Below are positions 8,456 through 20,286 of a stretch of 64,000 nucleotides of DNA, in pieces; within the stretch, counting starts at the first letter, position 1; each line of letters starts with the position of its first letter. The translations under genes and the position numbers were made by a program. The notes below the pieces were generated by a model that worked only from the letters and a program-made list of their open reading frames with translations, ran no database searches and was not told the origin of the DNA. Where the stretch lies: NCBI GenBank assembly GCA_022842325.1, contig JALHPU010000020.1, positions 1 to 64,000 on the forward strand, given 5' to 3'. This DNA comes from Sulfuritalea sp. (GTDB taxonomy: Bacteria; Pseudomonadota; Gammaproteobacteria; Burkholderiales; Rhodocyclaceae).

Positions 8456-9220
8456 ATGGATCAATCGATGTTCTCTCGCTTGCGTGAAGATATTTCCTGC
8501 GTTTTCGAACGCGATCCCGCTGCCCGTTCGACGTGGGAGGTGTTGACCTGCTATCCGGGTTTCCATGCGCTGACCCTGCACCGCGTCTCGCACTGGCTGT
8601 GGAGTGCGCGTCTGCGCTGGCTGGCCCGCTTCCTTTCGCATTTCACGCGCTGGATTACCGGCATCGAGATCCATCCGGGGGCCACCATCGGCCGCCGTGT
8701 GTTCATCGACCATGGCATGGGTGTGGTCATTGGCGAGACGGCGGTGATCGAGGACGAGTGCACGCTGTATCACGGCGTGACGCTGGGTGGCACTTCGTGG
8801 AGCAAGGGCAAGCGGCATCCGACCCTGCAGCGCGGCGTGGTGATCGGGGCCGGGGCCAAGGTGCTGGGACCGATTACTCTGGGTCCGGGCGCCAAGGTCG
8901 GCTCCAACGCCGTGGTGGTGCGCGACGTGCCGTCGGGTGCGACGGCGGTCGGGATTCCGGCGCGCATCGTCGAGGATCGCAGCGAAATCGACCGCGAGGT
9001 CAAGGCCGGCCAGATGGGCTTCTCCGCCTATGCCGTGACCCGTACCGAGGACGATCCGCTGGCGCAGGCGATTCATGGTCTGCTCGATCACGCCGTCGAA
9101 ACCGACCGGCGCATCGAGGCCTTGCTGAAAACCATGGCAAGGTCGGGGGTATCGCTCGAAGATGATGTGGCGACGGCCGACAAGTTCGATCCGAACTATC
9201 TGTCGAAGATAGTTGACTAA
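8456..9220 (+). CDS. cysE: Serine O-acetyltransferase CysE
   Basis: 254 residues. An alpha-helical N-terminal domain ([19 protein letters not shown]) is followed by a left-handed beta-helix of hexapeptide repeats ([20 protein letters not shown] onward), with the catalytic [13 protein letters not shown] and YHGVTLGG blocks. It transfers acetyl from acetyl-CoA to serine, the first step of cysteine synthesis. Position directly before iscR links sulfur supply to Fe-S assembly. The iscR promoter overlaps the cysE stop codon. Confidence 0.95.
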   Translation: MDQSMFSRLREDISCVFERDPAARSTWEVLTCYPGFHALTLHRVSHWLWSARLRWLARFLSHFTRWITGIEIHPGATIGRRVFIDHGMGVVIGETAVIEDECTLYHGVTLGGTSWSKGKRHPTLQRGVVIGAGAKVLGPITLGPGAKVGSNAVVVRDVPSGATAVGIPARIVEDRSEIDREVKAGQMGFSAYAVTRTEDDPLAQAIHGLLDHAVETDRRIEALLKTMARSGVSLEDDVATADKFDPNYLSKIVD

Positions 9221-9262
9221 AACGCTCGGGATACCATATAGTTGATGGAAATGCTCAGGTAT
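9209..9262 (+). promoter_or_regulatory. iscR promoter with two type-1-like IscR boxes
   Basis: A promoter TTGACT (9213-9218), 18-bp spacer, TATAGT (9237-9242) is overlapped by two sequences resembling the 25-bp IscR type-1 box. Box 2 (9238-9262) starts ATAGTTGA and ends TCAGGTAT, matching about 21 of 25 consensus positions as I recall them. Box 1 (9209-9233) starts ATAGTTGACT and matches about 20. One box covers the -35, the other the -10, as expected for autorepression by [2Fe-2S]-IscR. Confidence 0.6.
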
Positions 9263-9309
9263 TGCTCCTGAAGCGTTTCCCGAACGTAATTCCCCGACGG
9301 AGATTTCTC

Positions 9310-9807
9310 ATGAGACTGACGACCAAAGGACGTTTTGCCGTAACCGCGATGATTGATCTGGCCCTGCGCCAGCATGGGGGCCCGGTAACCCTGGCCGGCA
9401 TCAGCGAGCGGCAGAAGATTTCCCTTTCCTACCTTGAGCAACTGTTTGGCAAGCTGCGGCGTCGCGAACTGGTGTCGAGCGTGCGCGGCCCGGGCGGCGG
9501 TTATTGCCTGGCCAAGTCGCTGGATGCCGTTTCGGTGGCCGACATCATTCATGCGGTCGATGAGTCGCTCGATGCGACGAATTGCGGCGGCAAGGGCAAT
9601 TGTGCCGAGGATCTGCGTCCCTGCATGACCCACGAGCTGTGGACCAGCCTCAACGTGAAGATGTTCGAGTACCTGAGTTCGGTCACCCTCGCTGAACTGG
9701 TGGCGCAGCAGCAGGAACGTGCCGGTGTCAGTGCCAGCGCCGTGCTGCATGACGAACGGCCCATGCGTCGCGTGCGCCGTCCGGTCGAGGAACTCGCGGC
9801 TGCCTGA
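9310..9807 (+). CDS. iscR: Fe-S cluster regulator IscR
   Basis: 165 residues, Rrf2 family. It has an N-terminal winged helix ([18 protein letters not shown]) and the cluster ligands C92, C98 and C105 in [15 protein letters not shown], with H108 close by, as in E. coli IscR. The ATG at 9310 gives the canonical N-terminus and has GGAG upstream; the frame is open further 5'. IscR senses Fe-S supply and represses the isc operon when holding [2Fe-2S]. It is first gene of the isc operon. Confidence 0.96.
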   Translation: MRLTTKGRFAVTAMIDLALRQHGGPVTLAGISERQKISLSYLEQLFGKLRRRELVSSVRGPGGGYCLAKSLDAVSVADIIHAVDESLDATNCGGKGNCAEDLRPCMTHELWTSLNVKMFEYLSSVTLAELVAQQQERAGVSASAVLHDERPMRRVRRPVEELAAA

Positions 9808-9825
9808 TCGCGCATCGGAAATCCC

Positions 9826-10992
9826 ATGTTCGCCCCTGTCTACTTCGATCACAACGCCACCACACCGCTCGATCCGCGCGTGCTGGAAAGCATGCTGCCT
9901 TACCTGCGCGAGCAGTATGGCAATGCCTCCAGCCGCCACGAATACGGCCGCGCGGCACGGCGTGCAATCGACGAGGCGCGGCAACGGGTAGCCTTTGCGG
10001 CGGGAGCCCATCCGACTGAAGTGGTATTTACCAGCGGCGGCTCCGAGGCCAACAACCTGTTCATCAAGGGCGCCGCGGCAAGCCTGGCGCCGGGCATCGT
10101 GGCCATCTCGGCCATCGAACATCCCTGTGTGCGGGAGCCGGCGAAGCAATTGCAGCGCGCCGGCTGGACCTTGCGCGAGATTGCCGTCGATGAGAATTGC
10201 CGTATCGCCGGCGCCGACTTTCAGGCGACGCTCGATCAAAAGCCGGCACTGTTTTCGGTCATGCTGGCCAATAACGAAACGGGTGTCGTGCAGGATCTGA
10301 GTGCACTCGCGGCGCAGGTCAAACCCTCTCGGGCCTGGTTTCATGCCGATGCCGTGCAGGCCTTCGGCAAGTTGCCATTGGATTTTCGGGCGCTGAACAG
10401 CGCCGGCGTGCATGCCCTGACGCTCTCGGCACACAAGCTGGGCGGGCCGAAAGGGGCCGGTGCACTGGTGGTGGACAAGCGCGTCGAACTGCAGCCGCTG
10501 ATCGCGGGCGGCGGTCATGAGCGCGGCCTGCGTTCCGGCACGGAAAACGTCGCGGCGATCGTCGGCTTTGGCCTTGCCGCAGAACTCGCCGTGACCCGGC
10601 TCGACGAGCACGGCAGTCGGCTCGCGGCCTTGCGCAGCGAACTCGAGGCGGGCCTCGTGGCACAGGGTGCGACTATTTTTGCTTGCGCAGCTGAACGCTT
10701 GCAGAACACCAGTTACTTTGCCTTTCCCGACCTGGACGGCGAAACCCTGGTGGGCAAGCTGGATCGCGCCGGTTTCGCGGTGGCCGCCGGGGCGGCCTGT
10801 TCCAGCGCCAATCCGGAACCATCGCATGTGCTGCTGGCGATGGGAATCGAAGCGCGGCTCGCGCGCGGGGCAGTGCGGGTGAGCCTCGGCGCCGGCAACA
10901 CGGTGGCGCAGGTGCGTGATTTTCTTGCGGCATTGAATACTACAATCTTGCAACTCAAGGGATTAACGAGCTTGGCGTCCCTTACAAGCTGA
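9826..10992 (+). CDS. Cysteine desulfurase, second IscS/NifS-type paralogue
   Basis: 388 residues, class V aminotransferase fold. Visible are [15 protein letters not shown] at the start, the EHPCVREP block, the PLP lysine in [17 protein letters not shown], and the catalytic Cys in [16 protein letters not shown]. It would take sulfur from cysteine as a persulfide. It lies between iscR and iscS, 18 bases after iscR. It is clearly diverged from the iscS product next door: shorter, and the Cys-loop reads ACSSAN instead of ACTSAS. It resembles the NifS-like desulfurases found in this position in some betaproteobacteria; which acceptor it serves is unknown. Confidence 0.88.
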   Translation: MFAPVYFDHNATTPLDPRVLESMLPYLREQYGNASSRHEYGRAARRAIDEARQRVAFAAGAHPTEVVFTSGGSEANNLFIKGAAASLAPGIVAISAIEHPCVREPAKQLQRAGWTLREIAVDENCRIAGADFQATLDQKPALFSVMLANNETGVVQDLSALAAQVKPSRAWFHADAVQAFGKLPLDFRALNSAGVHALTLSAHKLGGPKGAGALVVDKRVELQPLIAGGGHERGLRSGTENVAAIVGFGLAAELAVTRLDEHGSRLAALRSELEAGLVAQGATIFACAAERLQNTSYFAFPDLDGETLVGKLDRAGFAVAAGAACSSANPEPSHVLLAMGIEARLARGAVRVSLGAGNTVAQVRDFLAALNTTILQLKGLTSLASLTS

Positions 10993-11008
10993 ACTGGAGA
11001 AATTGGTA

Positions 11009-12232
11009 ATGAATTCAGGCATGAAACTGCCGGTGTATCTCGACTACTCTGCAACGACGCCGGTCGATCCGCGCGTCGCGGCGAAAATGATTCCCTGGCT
11101 GACCGAGCACTTCGGCAATCCGGCCTCGCGTTCCCATGCCTATGGCTGGGAAGCCGAGAAGGCCGTGGAAGAGGCGCGCGAAGAAGTCGCCCTGCTGGTC
11201 GGCGCGGATGCAAAGGAAATCATCTGGACCTCGGGCGCCACGGAATCCAACAACCTGGCGATCAAGGGTGCCGCGCATTTTTACGCCGGGACCAAGGGCA
11301 AGCACATCATCACGGTGTCCACCGAGCACAAGGCGGTGCTGGATACCGTCAAGGAACTCGAGCGCCAGGGCTTCGAGGCCACCTATCTGGTGCCCCAGGA
11401 AAACGGCCTGATCACCGTCGAGCAGTTCAAGGCGGCGCTGCGTCCGGATACCGTGGTCGCGTCGGTGATGGCGGTCAATAACGAGATCGGCGTCATACAG
11501 CCGCTGGCCGAAATCGGCGAGATCTGCCGCGAAAAAGGCGTGATCTTCCACGTCGATGCGGCGCAGGCCACCGGCAAGATGCCGATCGACCTCAGCAAGC
11601 TGAAGGTCGACCTGATGTCCTTCTGCGCGCACAAGACCTATGGCCCCAAGGGCATCGGCGCGCTTTACGTCAGGCGCAAGCCGCGCATCCGGCTCGAGGC
11701 GCAGATGCACGGCGGCGGCCACGAGCGCGGCATGCGTTCGGGCACCCTGGCGACGCACCAGATCATCGGCATGGGCGAATGCTTCCGTCTGGCGCGCGTG
11801 GAAATGGCCACCGAGAACGAGCGCATCCGCATGCTGCGCGACAGGCTGCTGAAGGGCCTCATGGATATCGAGGAAACCTATATCAATGGCGACATCGAGC
11901 AGCGCGTGCCGCATAACCTCAACGTCAGTTTCAACTTCGTCGAAGGCGAGTCGCTGATCATGGCGATCAAGGACATAGCGGTGTCGAGCGGTTCGGCCTG
12001 CACCTCGGCCAGCCTCGAGCCTTCCTACGTGTTGCGTTCGCTGGGGCGTTCCGACGAACTGGCGCACAGTTCGATCCGCTTCACGCTGGGCCGTTTCACG
12101 ACACAGGAAGATATCGATTTCACCATCAAGCTGCTGCACGACAAGCTGGGCAAGCTGCGGGAACTCTCGCCGCTCTGGGAAATGTACAAGGACGGCGTTG
12201 ACCTCAGTACCGTCCATTGGGCAGCACACTGA
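11009..12232 (+). CDS. iscS: Cysteine desulfurase IscS
   Basis: 407 residues. It begins [20 protein letters not shown] (from the internal ATG at 11021), nearly the E. coli IscS N-terminus. The PLP lysine sits in [18 protein letters not shown], and the catalytic Cys loop is [22 protein letters not shown] choose the ATG at 11009 because GGAG (10996-10999) is correctly spaced for it and too far from 11021, so the protein may carry four extra residues. It supplies sulfur to IscU and to tRNA thiolation. Confidence 0.96.
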   Translation: MNSGMKLPVYLDYSATTPVDPRVAAKMIPWLTEHFGNPASRSHAYGWEAEKAVEEAREEVALLVGADAKEIIWTSGATESNNLAIKGAAHFYAGTKGKHIITVSTEHKAVLDTVKELERQGFEATYLVPQENGLITVEQFKAALRPDTVVASVMAVNNEIGVIQPLAEIGEICREKGVIFHVDAAQATGKMPIDLSKLKVDLMSFCAHKTYGPKGIGALYVRRKPRIRLEAQMHGGGHERGMRSGTLATHQIIGMGECFRLARVEMATENERIRMLRDRLLKGLMDIEETYINGDIEQRVPHNLNVSFNFVEGESLIMAIKDIAVSSGSACTSASLEPSYVLRSLGRSDELAHSSIRFTLGRFTTQEDIDFTIKLLHDKLGKLRELSPLWEMYKDGVDLSTVHWAAH

Positions 12233-12259
12233 AGCACACGGAACAACCGGAGAATCATC

Positions 12260-12643
12260 ATGGCATACAGCGAAAAAGTACTGGATCACTACGAAAACCC
12301 GCGCAACGTGGGTTCCTTCGGCAAGGACGACGAGGGTGTCGCCACCGGCATGGTCGGTGCGCCGGCCTGCGGCGACGTCATGAAGCTGCAGATCAAGGTC
12401 GGCAAGGACGGCATCATCGAAGACGCCAAGTTCAAGACCTATGGCTGCGGCTCGGCGATCGCTTCCTCCTCGCTGGTGACCGAATGGGTCAAGGGCAAGA
12501 CGCTGGATCAGGCGCTGGACATCAAGAACACCCAGATCGCCGAAGAGCTGGCATTGCCGCCGGTCAAGATCCACTGTTCGATCCTGGCCGAGGATGCGAT
12601 CAAGGCCGCCGTGGCCGACTACAAGAAAAAACAGGGAGCCTGA
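12260..12643 (+). CDS. iscU: Fe-S scaffold protein IscU
   Basis: 127 residues, standard length. The three scaffold cysteines are present in [11 protein letters not shown] (C37 region), [11 protein letters not shown] (C63 region) and [12 protein letters not shown] (C106 region), and LPPVK, the HscA-recognition motif, is intact. Nascent clusters are assembled here from IscS sulfur and iron, then released by HscA/HscB. It sits 27 bases after iscS. Confidence 0.97.
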   Translation: MAYSEKVLDHYENPRNVGSFGKDDEGVATGMVGAPACGDVMKLQIKVGKDGIIEDAKFKTYGCGSAIASSSLVTEWVKGKTLDQALDIKNTQIAEELALPPVKIHCSILAEDAIKAAVADYKKKQGA

Positions 12644-12645
12644 AC

Positions 12646-13053
12646 ATGAGTGCCTGCACCACCACTGCAGCCGATTCCGCCGTCATGCCCGATGCCCCGC
12701 CGGCAAACTGGCAGGGCAGCCAGAGCGCCAGTCCGGTCACCCTCAGCGAACGCGCTGCGGATCACATTGCCAAGTTCATCGCCAAGCGCGGCAAGGGCGT
12801 CGGCATTCGTCTCGGCGTGCGTACCTCGGGCTGCTCGGGGATGGCCTACAAACTTGAATTTGCCGATGCCGCCAATCCGGAAGACATCGAGTTCCTCAGT
12901 CACGGCGTCAAGGTGCTGGTCGATCCGAAAAGCCTGCCCTATCTGGCCGGCACCGAGCTCGACTACGCTCGCGAGGGCCTCAATGAGGGCTTCAAGTTCA
13001 ACAATCCGAACGTCAAGGATGCCTGCGGCTGCGGCGAGTCATTCAATACCTGA
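12646..13053 (+). CDS. iscA: A-type Fe-S carrier IscA
   Basis: 135 residues. The carrier fold carries the three conserved cysteines: [14 protein letters not shown] and the C-terminal DACGCGESF. Compared with the ~107-residue E. coli protein it has an N-terminal extension of about 28 residues ([22 protein letters not shown]), rich in Ala/Pro/Thr and containing one extra Cys. The ATG at 12646 follows the iscU stop by 2 bases. It carries clusters from IscU to target apoproteins. A shorter start inside the extension is possible but no better ribosome site is visible. Confidence 0.93.
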   Translation: MSACTTTAADSAVMPDAPPANWQGSQSASPVTLSERAADHIAKFIAKRGKGVGIRLGVRTSGCSGMAYKLEFADAANPEDIEFLSHGVKVLVDPKSLPYLAGTELDYAREGLNEGFKFNNPNVKDACGCGESFNT

Positions 13054-13063
13054 CGCGTCTTCG

Positions 13064-13606
13064 ATGACGACCTTCGACCTGAATTTCGCCGCCGACCACT
13101 TCACGCTGTTTGGCCTGCCGCGTGCGCAGTCGCTTGATCTCGAAAGCCTCGAGAACTCCTTTCGCGCAGTCCAGGCCCAGGTGCATCCGGACAAGCATGC
13201 CCATGCCGCCGCTGCCGACCGGCGTCTGGCCATGCAGTGGGCGACGCGGGTCAATGAGGCCTTCCAGACGCTGAAGTCGCCGGGCAAGCGCGCGCGCTAT
13301 CTGCTGGGCCTGCTCGGCCATGATCCGCAGATCGAAAGCAACACGGCGATGCCGATGGAATTCCTCGTGGCCCAGATGGAATTGCGCGAAGCGGTGCTGG
13401 AGGCGCGTGCCGCGGCCGACGAAGCGGGTTTGGAGAAGGTCCGTACGCGCCTGTTGCATGAGATCAGGGACGAATATGTGCGGCTCGCCGAATTGATCGA
13501 CGTCGCCAGGGATTACGCCGCTGCGGCCAGTCTGGTGCGACAACTGATGTTCCAGGAAAAACTGCTCAACGAAATTGACGACGCGCTCGAAGCCGTCACT
13601 GCTTAA
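13064..13606 (+). CDS. hscB: Co-chaperone HscB (J-domain)
   Basis: 180 residues. The N-terminal J-domain contains the HPD triad (QVHPDKHAHAA, near residue 43) and the HscB-specific region DHFTLFGLPRAQSLD. The C-terminal helical domain that binds IscU includes MEFLVAQMELREAV. The ATG at 13064 gives the normal N-terminus, although the frame is open upstream into iscA. It delivers IscU to HscA and stimulates its ATPase. Confidence 0.94.
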   Translation: MTTFDLNFAADHFTLFGLPRAQSLDLESLENSFRAVQAQVHPDKHAHAAAADRRLAMQWATRVNEAFQTLKSPGKRARYLLGLLGHDPQIESNTAMPMEFLVAQMELREAVLEARAAADEAGLEKVRTRLLHEIRDEYVRLAELIDVARDYAAAASLVRQLMFQEKLLNEIDDALEAVTA

Positions 13607-13615
13607 AAGAAAAAT

Positions 13616-15484
13616 ATGGCACTTCTTCAAATTGCGGAGCCGGGAGAATCCGCCGCACCCCATGAGCATCGTCTTGCGGTAGGCATTGACCTCGGTACCA
13701 CCAACTCGCTGGTCGCCACCGTCAGAAGCGGCATGAGCGTGGTCCTGAACGACGTGCAGGGGCGGCCGCTGTTGCCCTCCGTGGTCGCCTATGCCGCCGA
13801 CGGCAGCGTCGAGGTGGGCTACGGTGCCGAGGCCAGGCAGTCGGTCGATCCCAAGAACACCATCATCTCGGTCAAGCGCTTCATGGGCCGCGGCCGGCAC
13901 GACATCGCCCACATCGAAACCCTGCCCTACGATTTCGTCGATACCGAGGGCATGGTCAAGCTGAAGACCATTGCCGGCATCAAGAGCCCGGTCGAAATCT
14001 CCGCCGAGATCCTGAAGACGGTACGCAACCGGGCCGAGGCGTCGCTGGGCGGCGAACTCACCGGCGCCGTGATCACCGTCCCGGCCTATTTCGACGATGC
14101 CCAGCGCCAGGCGACCAAGGATGCGGCGCGCCTCGCCGGCCTTAACGTGCTGCGCCTGCTCAACGAACCGACGGCCGCCGCCATTGCCTACGGGCTGGAC
14201 AATTCGGCCGAGGGCATCTATGCGGTATTCGACCTCGGCGGCGGCACCTTCGACATTTCCATCCTGCGCCTGTCGAAAGGCGTCTTCGAGGTCATGGCGA
14301 CCGGCGGCGATTCGGCGCTGGGCGGCGACGACTTCGATCACCGCATCTTCTGCTGGATCATCGAGCAGGCCGACCTTGCACCGCTTTCGCCGCAGGATGC
14401 GCGCCTGCTGCAGATGCGCGCCCGCGAAGCCAAGGAACAGCTGTCCCAGCACGGCCAGGTGCCGATCACGGTCAAACTCGGCAGTGGCGAATACGTCGAT
14501 CTGACGCTGACCACGGAAATTTTCACCGCGATAACCCGCACCCTGGTGCAAAAGACCCTGGCGCCGAGCAAGAAGGCCTTGCGCGATGCCGGACTGGCGG
14601 TCGAGGATGTACGCGGCGTGGTCATGGTCGGCGGTTCGACGCGCATGCCGCAGATCCAGCACGCGGTGGCCGAGCTGTTCAAGCAGGAGCCGCTCAACAA
14701 CCTGGATCCCGAGAAGGTCGTGGCGCTTGGCGCCGCGATCCAGGCCAACCTGTTGGCCGGCAACCGTGCCGCCGGCGACGACTGGCTGTTGCTCGACGTG
14801 ATTCCCTTGTCGCTGGGACTGGAGACCATGGGCGGCCTGGTGGAAAAGATCATTCCGCGCAATTCCACGATACCGATCGCACGTGCCCAGGAATTCACCA
14901 CCTTCAAGGATGGCCAGACGGCGATGGCGATTCACGTGGTGCAGGGCGAGCGCGAACTGGTGGCCGATTGCCGCAGCCTGGCGCAGTTTCAGTTGCGCGG
15001 CATACCGGCCCTGGTTGCCGGTGCGGCGCGCATCCGCGTGACCTTCCAGGTGGATGCGGACGGCCTGCTCTCGGTCACCGCGCGCGAACAGACCAGCGGC
15101 CGCGAGGCGCGCATCGAGGTCAAGCCGGCCTATGGCCTCTCCGACGACGAAATCGCCGCCATGCTCAAGGACAGCTTCAGCCATGCCGGCGACGACGCCT
15201 TCCGCCGTGCCCTGCGCGAGGCTCAGGTCGAATCGCAGCGTTTGATCGAGGCTACCCAGTCGGCATTGCAGGATGCGGGCGACCTGCTGTCCACCCTGGA
15301 GCGTGCGCATATCGACGCGGCCCTGACCAAATTGCAGGCGGTGATCATCGGTGACGATCGCCGTGCCATCGACGAGGCGATGCAGGCCTTGAGTGCCGCG
15401 ACCAACGAATTCGCGGCGCGGCGCATGAACCAGAGCGTGCAGCGCGCGCTCTCCGGCCGGAATGTAGACCAACTTTCACTATGA
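13616..15484 (+). CDS. hscA: Hsp70-type chaperone HscA
   Basis: 622 residues. The nucleotide-binding domain has the phosphate loop [18 protein letters not shown], the [14 protein letters not shown] block and [14 protein letters not shown]. The substrate-binding domain starts near residue 395 ([20 protein letters not shown]). This specialised Hsp70 recognises the LPPVK motif of IscU and drives cluster transfer. A 10-base gap follows hscB, and there is a 4-base ATGA overlap with the ferredoxin gene. Confidence 0.96.
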   Translation: MALLQIAEPGESAAPHEHRLAVGIDLGTTNSLVATVRSGMSVVLNDVQGRPLLPSVVAYAADGSVEVGYGAEARQSVDPKNTIISVKRFMGRGRHDIAHIETLPYDFVDTEGMVKLKTIAGIKSPVEISAEILKTVRNRAEASLGGELTGAVITVPAYFDDAQRQATKDAARLAGLNVLRLLNEPTAAAIAYGLDNSAEGIYAVFDLGGGTFDISILRLSKGVFEVMATGGDSALGGDDFDHRIFCWIIEQADLAPLSPQDARLLQMRAREAKEQLSQHGQVPITVKLGSGEYVDLTLTTEIFTAITRTLVQKTLAPSKKALRDAGLAVEDVRGVVMVGGSTRMPQIQHAVAELFKQEPLNNLDPEKVVALGAAIQANLLAGNRAAGDDWLLLDVIPLSLGLETMGGLVEKIIPRNSTIPIARAQEFTTFKDGQTAMAIHVVQGERELVADCRSLAQFQLRGIPALVAGAARIRVTFQVDADGLLSVTAREQTSGREARIEVKPAYGLSDDEIAAMLKDSFSHAGDDAFRRALREAQVESQRLIEATQSALQDAGDLLSTLERAHIDAALTKLQAVIIGDDRRAIDEAMQALSAATNEFAARRMNQSVQRALSGRNVDQLSL

Positions 15485-15828
15485 CCCAGATAATCGTACT
15501 TCCCCATGTCGAGTTGTGTCCCGATGGCGCGGTGATCGAAGCTGCGCCGGGGACTTCGGTCTGCGATGCGCTGCTCGGCAACGATATCGAGATCGAGCAC
15601 GCCTGCGAGAAATCCTGCGCCTGCACCACCTGCCACGTCATCGTGCGCGAAGGTTTCGAGTCGCTGGCCGAGGCAGAGGAACTCGAGGAGGATCTGCTCG
15701 ACAAGGCCTGGGGTCTGGAACCCAAGTCGCGCTTGTCCTGCCAGGCTCTGGTCGGCAAGGTTCCGCTGGTGATAGAGATTCCGAAATACACCATCAACAT
15801 GGTCAAGGAAGGGCACTCGAAAAAGTGA
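15481..15828 (+). CDS. fdx: ISC-type [2Fe-2S] ferredoxin
   Basis: 115 residues. Cluster cysteines are in [16 protein letters not shown] (C-x5-C-x2-C) and the distal LSCQALVG, the adrenodoxin-like spacing of ISC ferredoxins. It gives electrons during cluster assembly on IscU. It overlaps hscA by 4 bases and iscX by 4. Confidence 0.96.
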   Translation: MTQIIVLPHVELCPDGAVIEAAPGTSVCDALLGNDIEIEHACEKSCACTTCHVIVREGFESLAEAEELEEDLLDKAWGLEPKSRLSCQALVGKVPLVIEIPKYTINMVKEGHSKK

Positions 15829-16019
15829 AATGGACCGATTCCCTGGAGATTGCGATCCAGCTCTCCGAAGCCCACCCCGACGTCGATCCGACGCGCCTGA
15901 ACTTTGTCGACCTGATGCGCTGGGTCATGGAACTGCCGGGCTTCGAGGAAAACGAGAGCCACTGCGGCGAAAAGAAACTCGAAGCGATACAGCAGGCCTG
16001 GATCGACGAACTGGAGTAG
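15825..16019 (+). CDS. iscX: Fe-S assembly protein IscX
   Basis: 64 residues starting at a GTG (15825) that overlaps the fdx stop. The sequence [33 protein letters not shown]... is the standard small acidic IscX fold, ending AIQQAWIDELE. IscX binds IscS and iron and modulates desulfurase activity. It is the last gene of the isc operon proper, 3 bases before tatD. Confidence 0.93.
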   Translation: MKWTDSLEIAIQLSEAHPDVDPTRLNFVDLMRWVMELPGFEENESHCGEKKLEAIQQAWIDELE

Positions 16020-16022
16020 TCG

Positions 16023-16796
16023 ATGCTGGTCGACACCCACTGCCATCTGGACGCGGCCGAGTTCGACGACGACCGGGCGGCGGTGGCGGCGGCGGCGCTA
16101 GGGGCCGGCGTCGGCCGGATCGTGGTGCCCGCGGTGGAACGCGCCAACTTCGGCGCGGTCGCCTCGGTCTGTCGCGATTATTCGGGCTGCATGGCGGCCT
16201 ATGGCATTCATCCCATGTACGTCGACCGGGCGCGCGAAGACGACCTTGATGCCTTGCGCGAGACGATCCTGCGCGAACGGCCGCTGGCGGTGGGCGAGAT
16301 CGGCCTCGACGGCTTTGTCGAGCCGCGCGATGACGTACGACAGGAGTTCTATTTCAGCGCGCAGCTGCAGATCGCCCGCGACCACAGCCTGCCGGTGCTG
16401 CTGCATGTGCGGCGCGCCATCGATACGGTGCTCAAACATTTGCGACATTGTCGCGTGAATGGCGGCATCGCCCATGCCTTCAACGGCAGTCGGCAGCAGG
16501 CCGACGAATTCATCAAACTCGGTTTCAAGCTCGGGTTCGGCGGCGCCATGACCTTTCCGCGCGCCAGCCGCATCCGCGAACTGGCGGCGACCTTGCCGCT
16601 CGATGCGATCGTGCTGGAAACCGATGCGCCGGACATTCCGCCGGAATGGAGAGTCGGCGCCCGCAACACGCCGGATCAACTGCCGCGTATCGCGCAAACC
16701 CTTGCCAGCCTGCGCGACATCGCCATCGAGGAGGTTGCCGAGACCACCACGCGCAATGCCACCGCCGTTCTTCCCCAACTGGCCGGGATGCACTAG
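16023..16796 (+). CDS. tatD: TatD-family metal-dependent deoxyribonuclease
   Basis: 257 residues, a TIM-barrel hydrolase. Metal-binding motifs are VDTHCHLD at the start, VGEIGLDGF (Glu ligand), LPVLLHVRRA (His), IAHAFNGS (His) and LETDAPDIPP (Asp). TatD-type enzymes have 3'-5' exonuclease or DNase activity. It is probably co-transcribed with the isc operon because only 3 bases separate it from iscX, though no functional link is known. Confidence 0.92.
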   Translation: MLVDTHCHLDAAEFDDDRAAVAAAALGAGVGRIVVPAVERANFGAVASVCRDYSGCMAAYGIHPMYVDRAREDDLDALRETILRERPLAVGEIGLDGFVEPRDDVRQEFYFSAQLQIARDHSLPVLLHVRRAIDTVLKHLRHCRVNGGIAHAFNGSRQQADEFIKLGFKLGFGGAMTFPRASRIRELAATLPLDAIVLETDAPDIPPEWRVGARNTPDQLPRIAQTLASLRDIAIEEVAETTTRNATAVLPQLAGMH

Positions 16797-16814
16797 ACTG
16801 TTTTTACCCATATC

Positions 16815-16956
16815 GCCCATGGCTTCGACAACCACCCCCGAGACATGAAACGTTCGCACCCTTGCCTTGCCATGGGCCAGCAAGATCGGCCCGCCCCCTT
16901 CGCCCCCCTCGCGGGGGGTTCCTAATTGGCTCGCTGCGCTCGATATCACCAGCGAC
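16815..16956 (+). repeat. Structured intergenic element, copy A (before tpx)
   Basis: A 142-bp block that reappears on the other strand at 44921-45062, with roughly four in five positions identical by eye. Shared landmarks: GCCCATGGCTTCGACAA at the 5' end, GCCATGGGC, the hairpin CCCCCC-TCGC-GGGGGG (16903-16918), GGCTCGCTGCGCTCGATATC, and ACCAGCGAC at the 3' end. It ends 46 bases before the tpx ATG. An 11-base string, TTTCACGTTAA (16968-16978), just downstream also occurs before gcdH (60669-60679). Confidence 0.75.
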
Positions 16957-17002
16957 CTATTCTGCAGTTTCACGTTAAACCCACCCAAAACAGGAGCGAA
17001 CC

Positions 17003-17506
17003 ATGAGCACTACAGTAACCCTGCGCGGCACACCCCTTCGCGTCGAAGGCGACCTGCCCGCTGTCGGAGCCAAGGCACCCGATTTCAAGCTGACCAGCGG
17101 CGCCCTCGCGGAAGTTTCGCTCAAGGACTTCGCCGGCAAGCGCAAGGTGCTGAACATCTATCCGAGCATCGACACGCCGACCTGCGCCACCTCGACCCGC
17201 AAGTTCAACGAGGCCGCCGGCAAGCTGGCCAACACGGTGGTGCTCTGCGTCTCCGGCGATCTGCCCTTCGCCGCCAAGCGGTTCTGCGACATGGAAGGCC
17301 TCGCCAATGTTTCCCATCTGTCGACCTTCCGCCATCCCGAATTCATGAAGGCCTGGGGCGTCGCCTTCGCCGAAGGCCCGCTGCTCGGCCTCACGGTTCG
17401 CGCCGTGGTCGTGCTGGACGAAAACGACAAGGTGATCCACAGCGAAATGGTGCCGGAAATTGCACAGGAGCCGAATTACGATGCGGCGCTGAAGGCGCTG
17501 GGCTGA
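17003..17506 (+). CDS. tpx: Thiol peroxidase Tpx (atypical 2-Cys peroxiredoxin)
   Basis: 167 residues. The peroxidatic Cys is C61 in [15 protein letters not shown] and the resolving Cys is C95 in KRFCDMEGL, the standard Tpx pair. The start is [19 protein letters not shown] with GGAG upstream. It reduces hydroperoxides using thioredoxin. It is preceded by the 142-bp structured repeat and followed by a copy of the 21-bp repeat and a bidirectional terminator. Confidence 0.96.
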   Translation: MSTTVTLRGTPLRVEGDLPAVGAKAPDFKLTSGALAEVSLKDFAGKRKVLNIYPSIDTPTCATSTRKFNEAAGKLANTVVLCVSGDLPFAAKRFCDMEGLANVSHLSTFRHPEFMKAWGVAFAEGPLLGLTVRAVVVLDENDKVIHSEMVPEIAQEPNYDAALKALG

Positions 17507-17521
17507 TCCGGGCCAAAGATC

Positions 17522-17542
17522 GGCGCATCGCCAGCGCCGACT
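17522..17542. repeat. 21-bp dispersed repeat, copy 2 (after tpx)
   Basis: Begins 16 bases after the tpx stop. It ends with the exact string TCGCCAGCGCCGACT and matches 18 of 21 consensus positions. Confidence 0.55.
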
Positions 17543-17552
17543 CTTGAAACAA

Positions 17553-17578
17553 AAAACGGGAGCCGTGGCTCCCGTTTT
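17553..17578. terminator. Bidirectional intrinsic terminator between tpx and typA
   Basis: Perfect 12-bp arms AAAACGGGAGCC / GGCTCCCGTTTT around GT, with a T-run on the plus strand and an A-run (T on the minus strand) on the other side. It can end both convergent transcripts. Confidence 0.85.
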
Positions 17579-17644
17579 AGTTACGGCGTAACGCCTGCTT
17601 CGCAGGCATTAGCCTTCTCTGAAACTCCGCTTCGCTCCGTTTTC

Positions 17645-19459
<1,815 letters not shown>

Positions 19460-19548
19460 AGTGGTCTTGGAGTTGTTGCGGTGCGGAATAACCCAATAGT
19501 TTATCACGCTTCCTTCGTTTTTCTGCTTGAATTTTCAGGGAATTTTTT

Positions 19549-20286
19549 ATGCTCGGTATCATTGGCGGCAGCGGCTTGACCCAGTTGGCGAATCTGGATG
19601 TGTCGCACCGCGAAGTAGTGCGCACGCCCTATGGCGAACCTTCCGGTCCGCTGACCTTCGGCCGCGTCGGCAACCAGGATGTGGTTTTTGTCGCCCGTCA
19701 TGGCTACGGACACACCATCCCGCCGCATCTGGTGAATTACCGCGCCAATATTCATGCGCTGGAAACCTCTGGCGTGACCCAGATCATCTCGGTCGCGTCG
19801 GTAGGCGGGATTAGGCCTGACCTCGGCCCCGGTAGCCTCGTGGCGCCGCATCAGATCATTGATTACACCTGGGGCCGCGAGATGACCTTTCAGTCCGGGA
19901 TTGACGGTCCCGTGGTGCATGTCGATTTCACCGAGCCCTATGATGCCGGCGTGCGCAAGCTGCTGCTCGATGTCGCGCGGCGGATTGGCGAGCAAGTGTC
20001 CGATGGCGCGGTATATGCGACCACGCAGGGGCCGCGGCTGGAGACGGCGGCTGAAATCGACCGACTGCACCGCGACGGCGCTGACATCGTCGGCATGACC
20101 GGCATGCCGGAAGCCGGATTGGCGCGCGAACTGGGCGTGCCCTATGCGGCGTTGTGCGTGGTTTCCAACTGGGCGGCAGGACGTGGAGATTCCGCCCACG
20201 CGATCAGGTTCGACAGCCTCGAAGCGGTGCTGCACCTGGCCATGGCCCGTGTCCGGCGGATCATCGAAGGCGTTTGCGCGACATGA
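19549..20286 (+). CDS. MTAP/PNP-family phosphorylase (S-methyl-5'-thioinosine phosphorylase type)
   Basis: 245 residues. Phosphate and nucleoside motifs include [58 protein letters not shown] and [22 protein letters not shown]. In MTAP the base-binding region differs from the ~245-residue bacterial MTIP group, whose length and lack of a longer C-terminus match this protein. It would phosphorolyse S-methyl-5'-thioinosine, or methylthioadenosine, in methionine salvage. It overlaps def by 4 bases. Confidence 0.82.
   Translation: MLGIIGGSGLTQLANLDVSHREVVRTPYGEPSGPLTFGRVGNQDVVFVARHGYGHTIPPHLVNYRANIHALETSGVTQIISVASVGGIRPDLGPGSLVAPHQIIDYTWGREMTFQSGIDGPVVHVDFTEPYDAGVRKLLLDVARRIGEQVSDGAVYATTQGPRLETAAEIDRLHRDGADIVGMTGMPEAGLARELGVPYAALCVVSNWAAGRGDSAHAIRFDSLEAVLHLAMARVRRIIEGVCAT

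Noticed and set aside
9217..10953. A 578-codon minus-strand frame over iscR and the desulfurase gene
   Set aside because: Antisense to two well supported isc genes; composition typical of a shadow frame.
16652..16672. A 17/21 match to the dispersed repeat inside tatD
   Set aside because: It encodes VGARNTP, a conserved TatD segment, and the mismatches fall in the centre of the repeat; chance is more likely.
17593..17607. Second small hairpin (GCCTGC-TTC-GCAGGC) after typA
   Set aside because: Real as a short inverted repeat but too short and lacking a T-run; the 17553-17578 terminator explains the region better.
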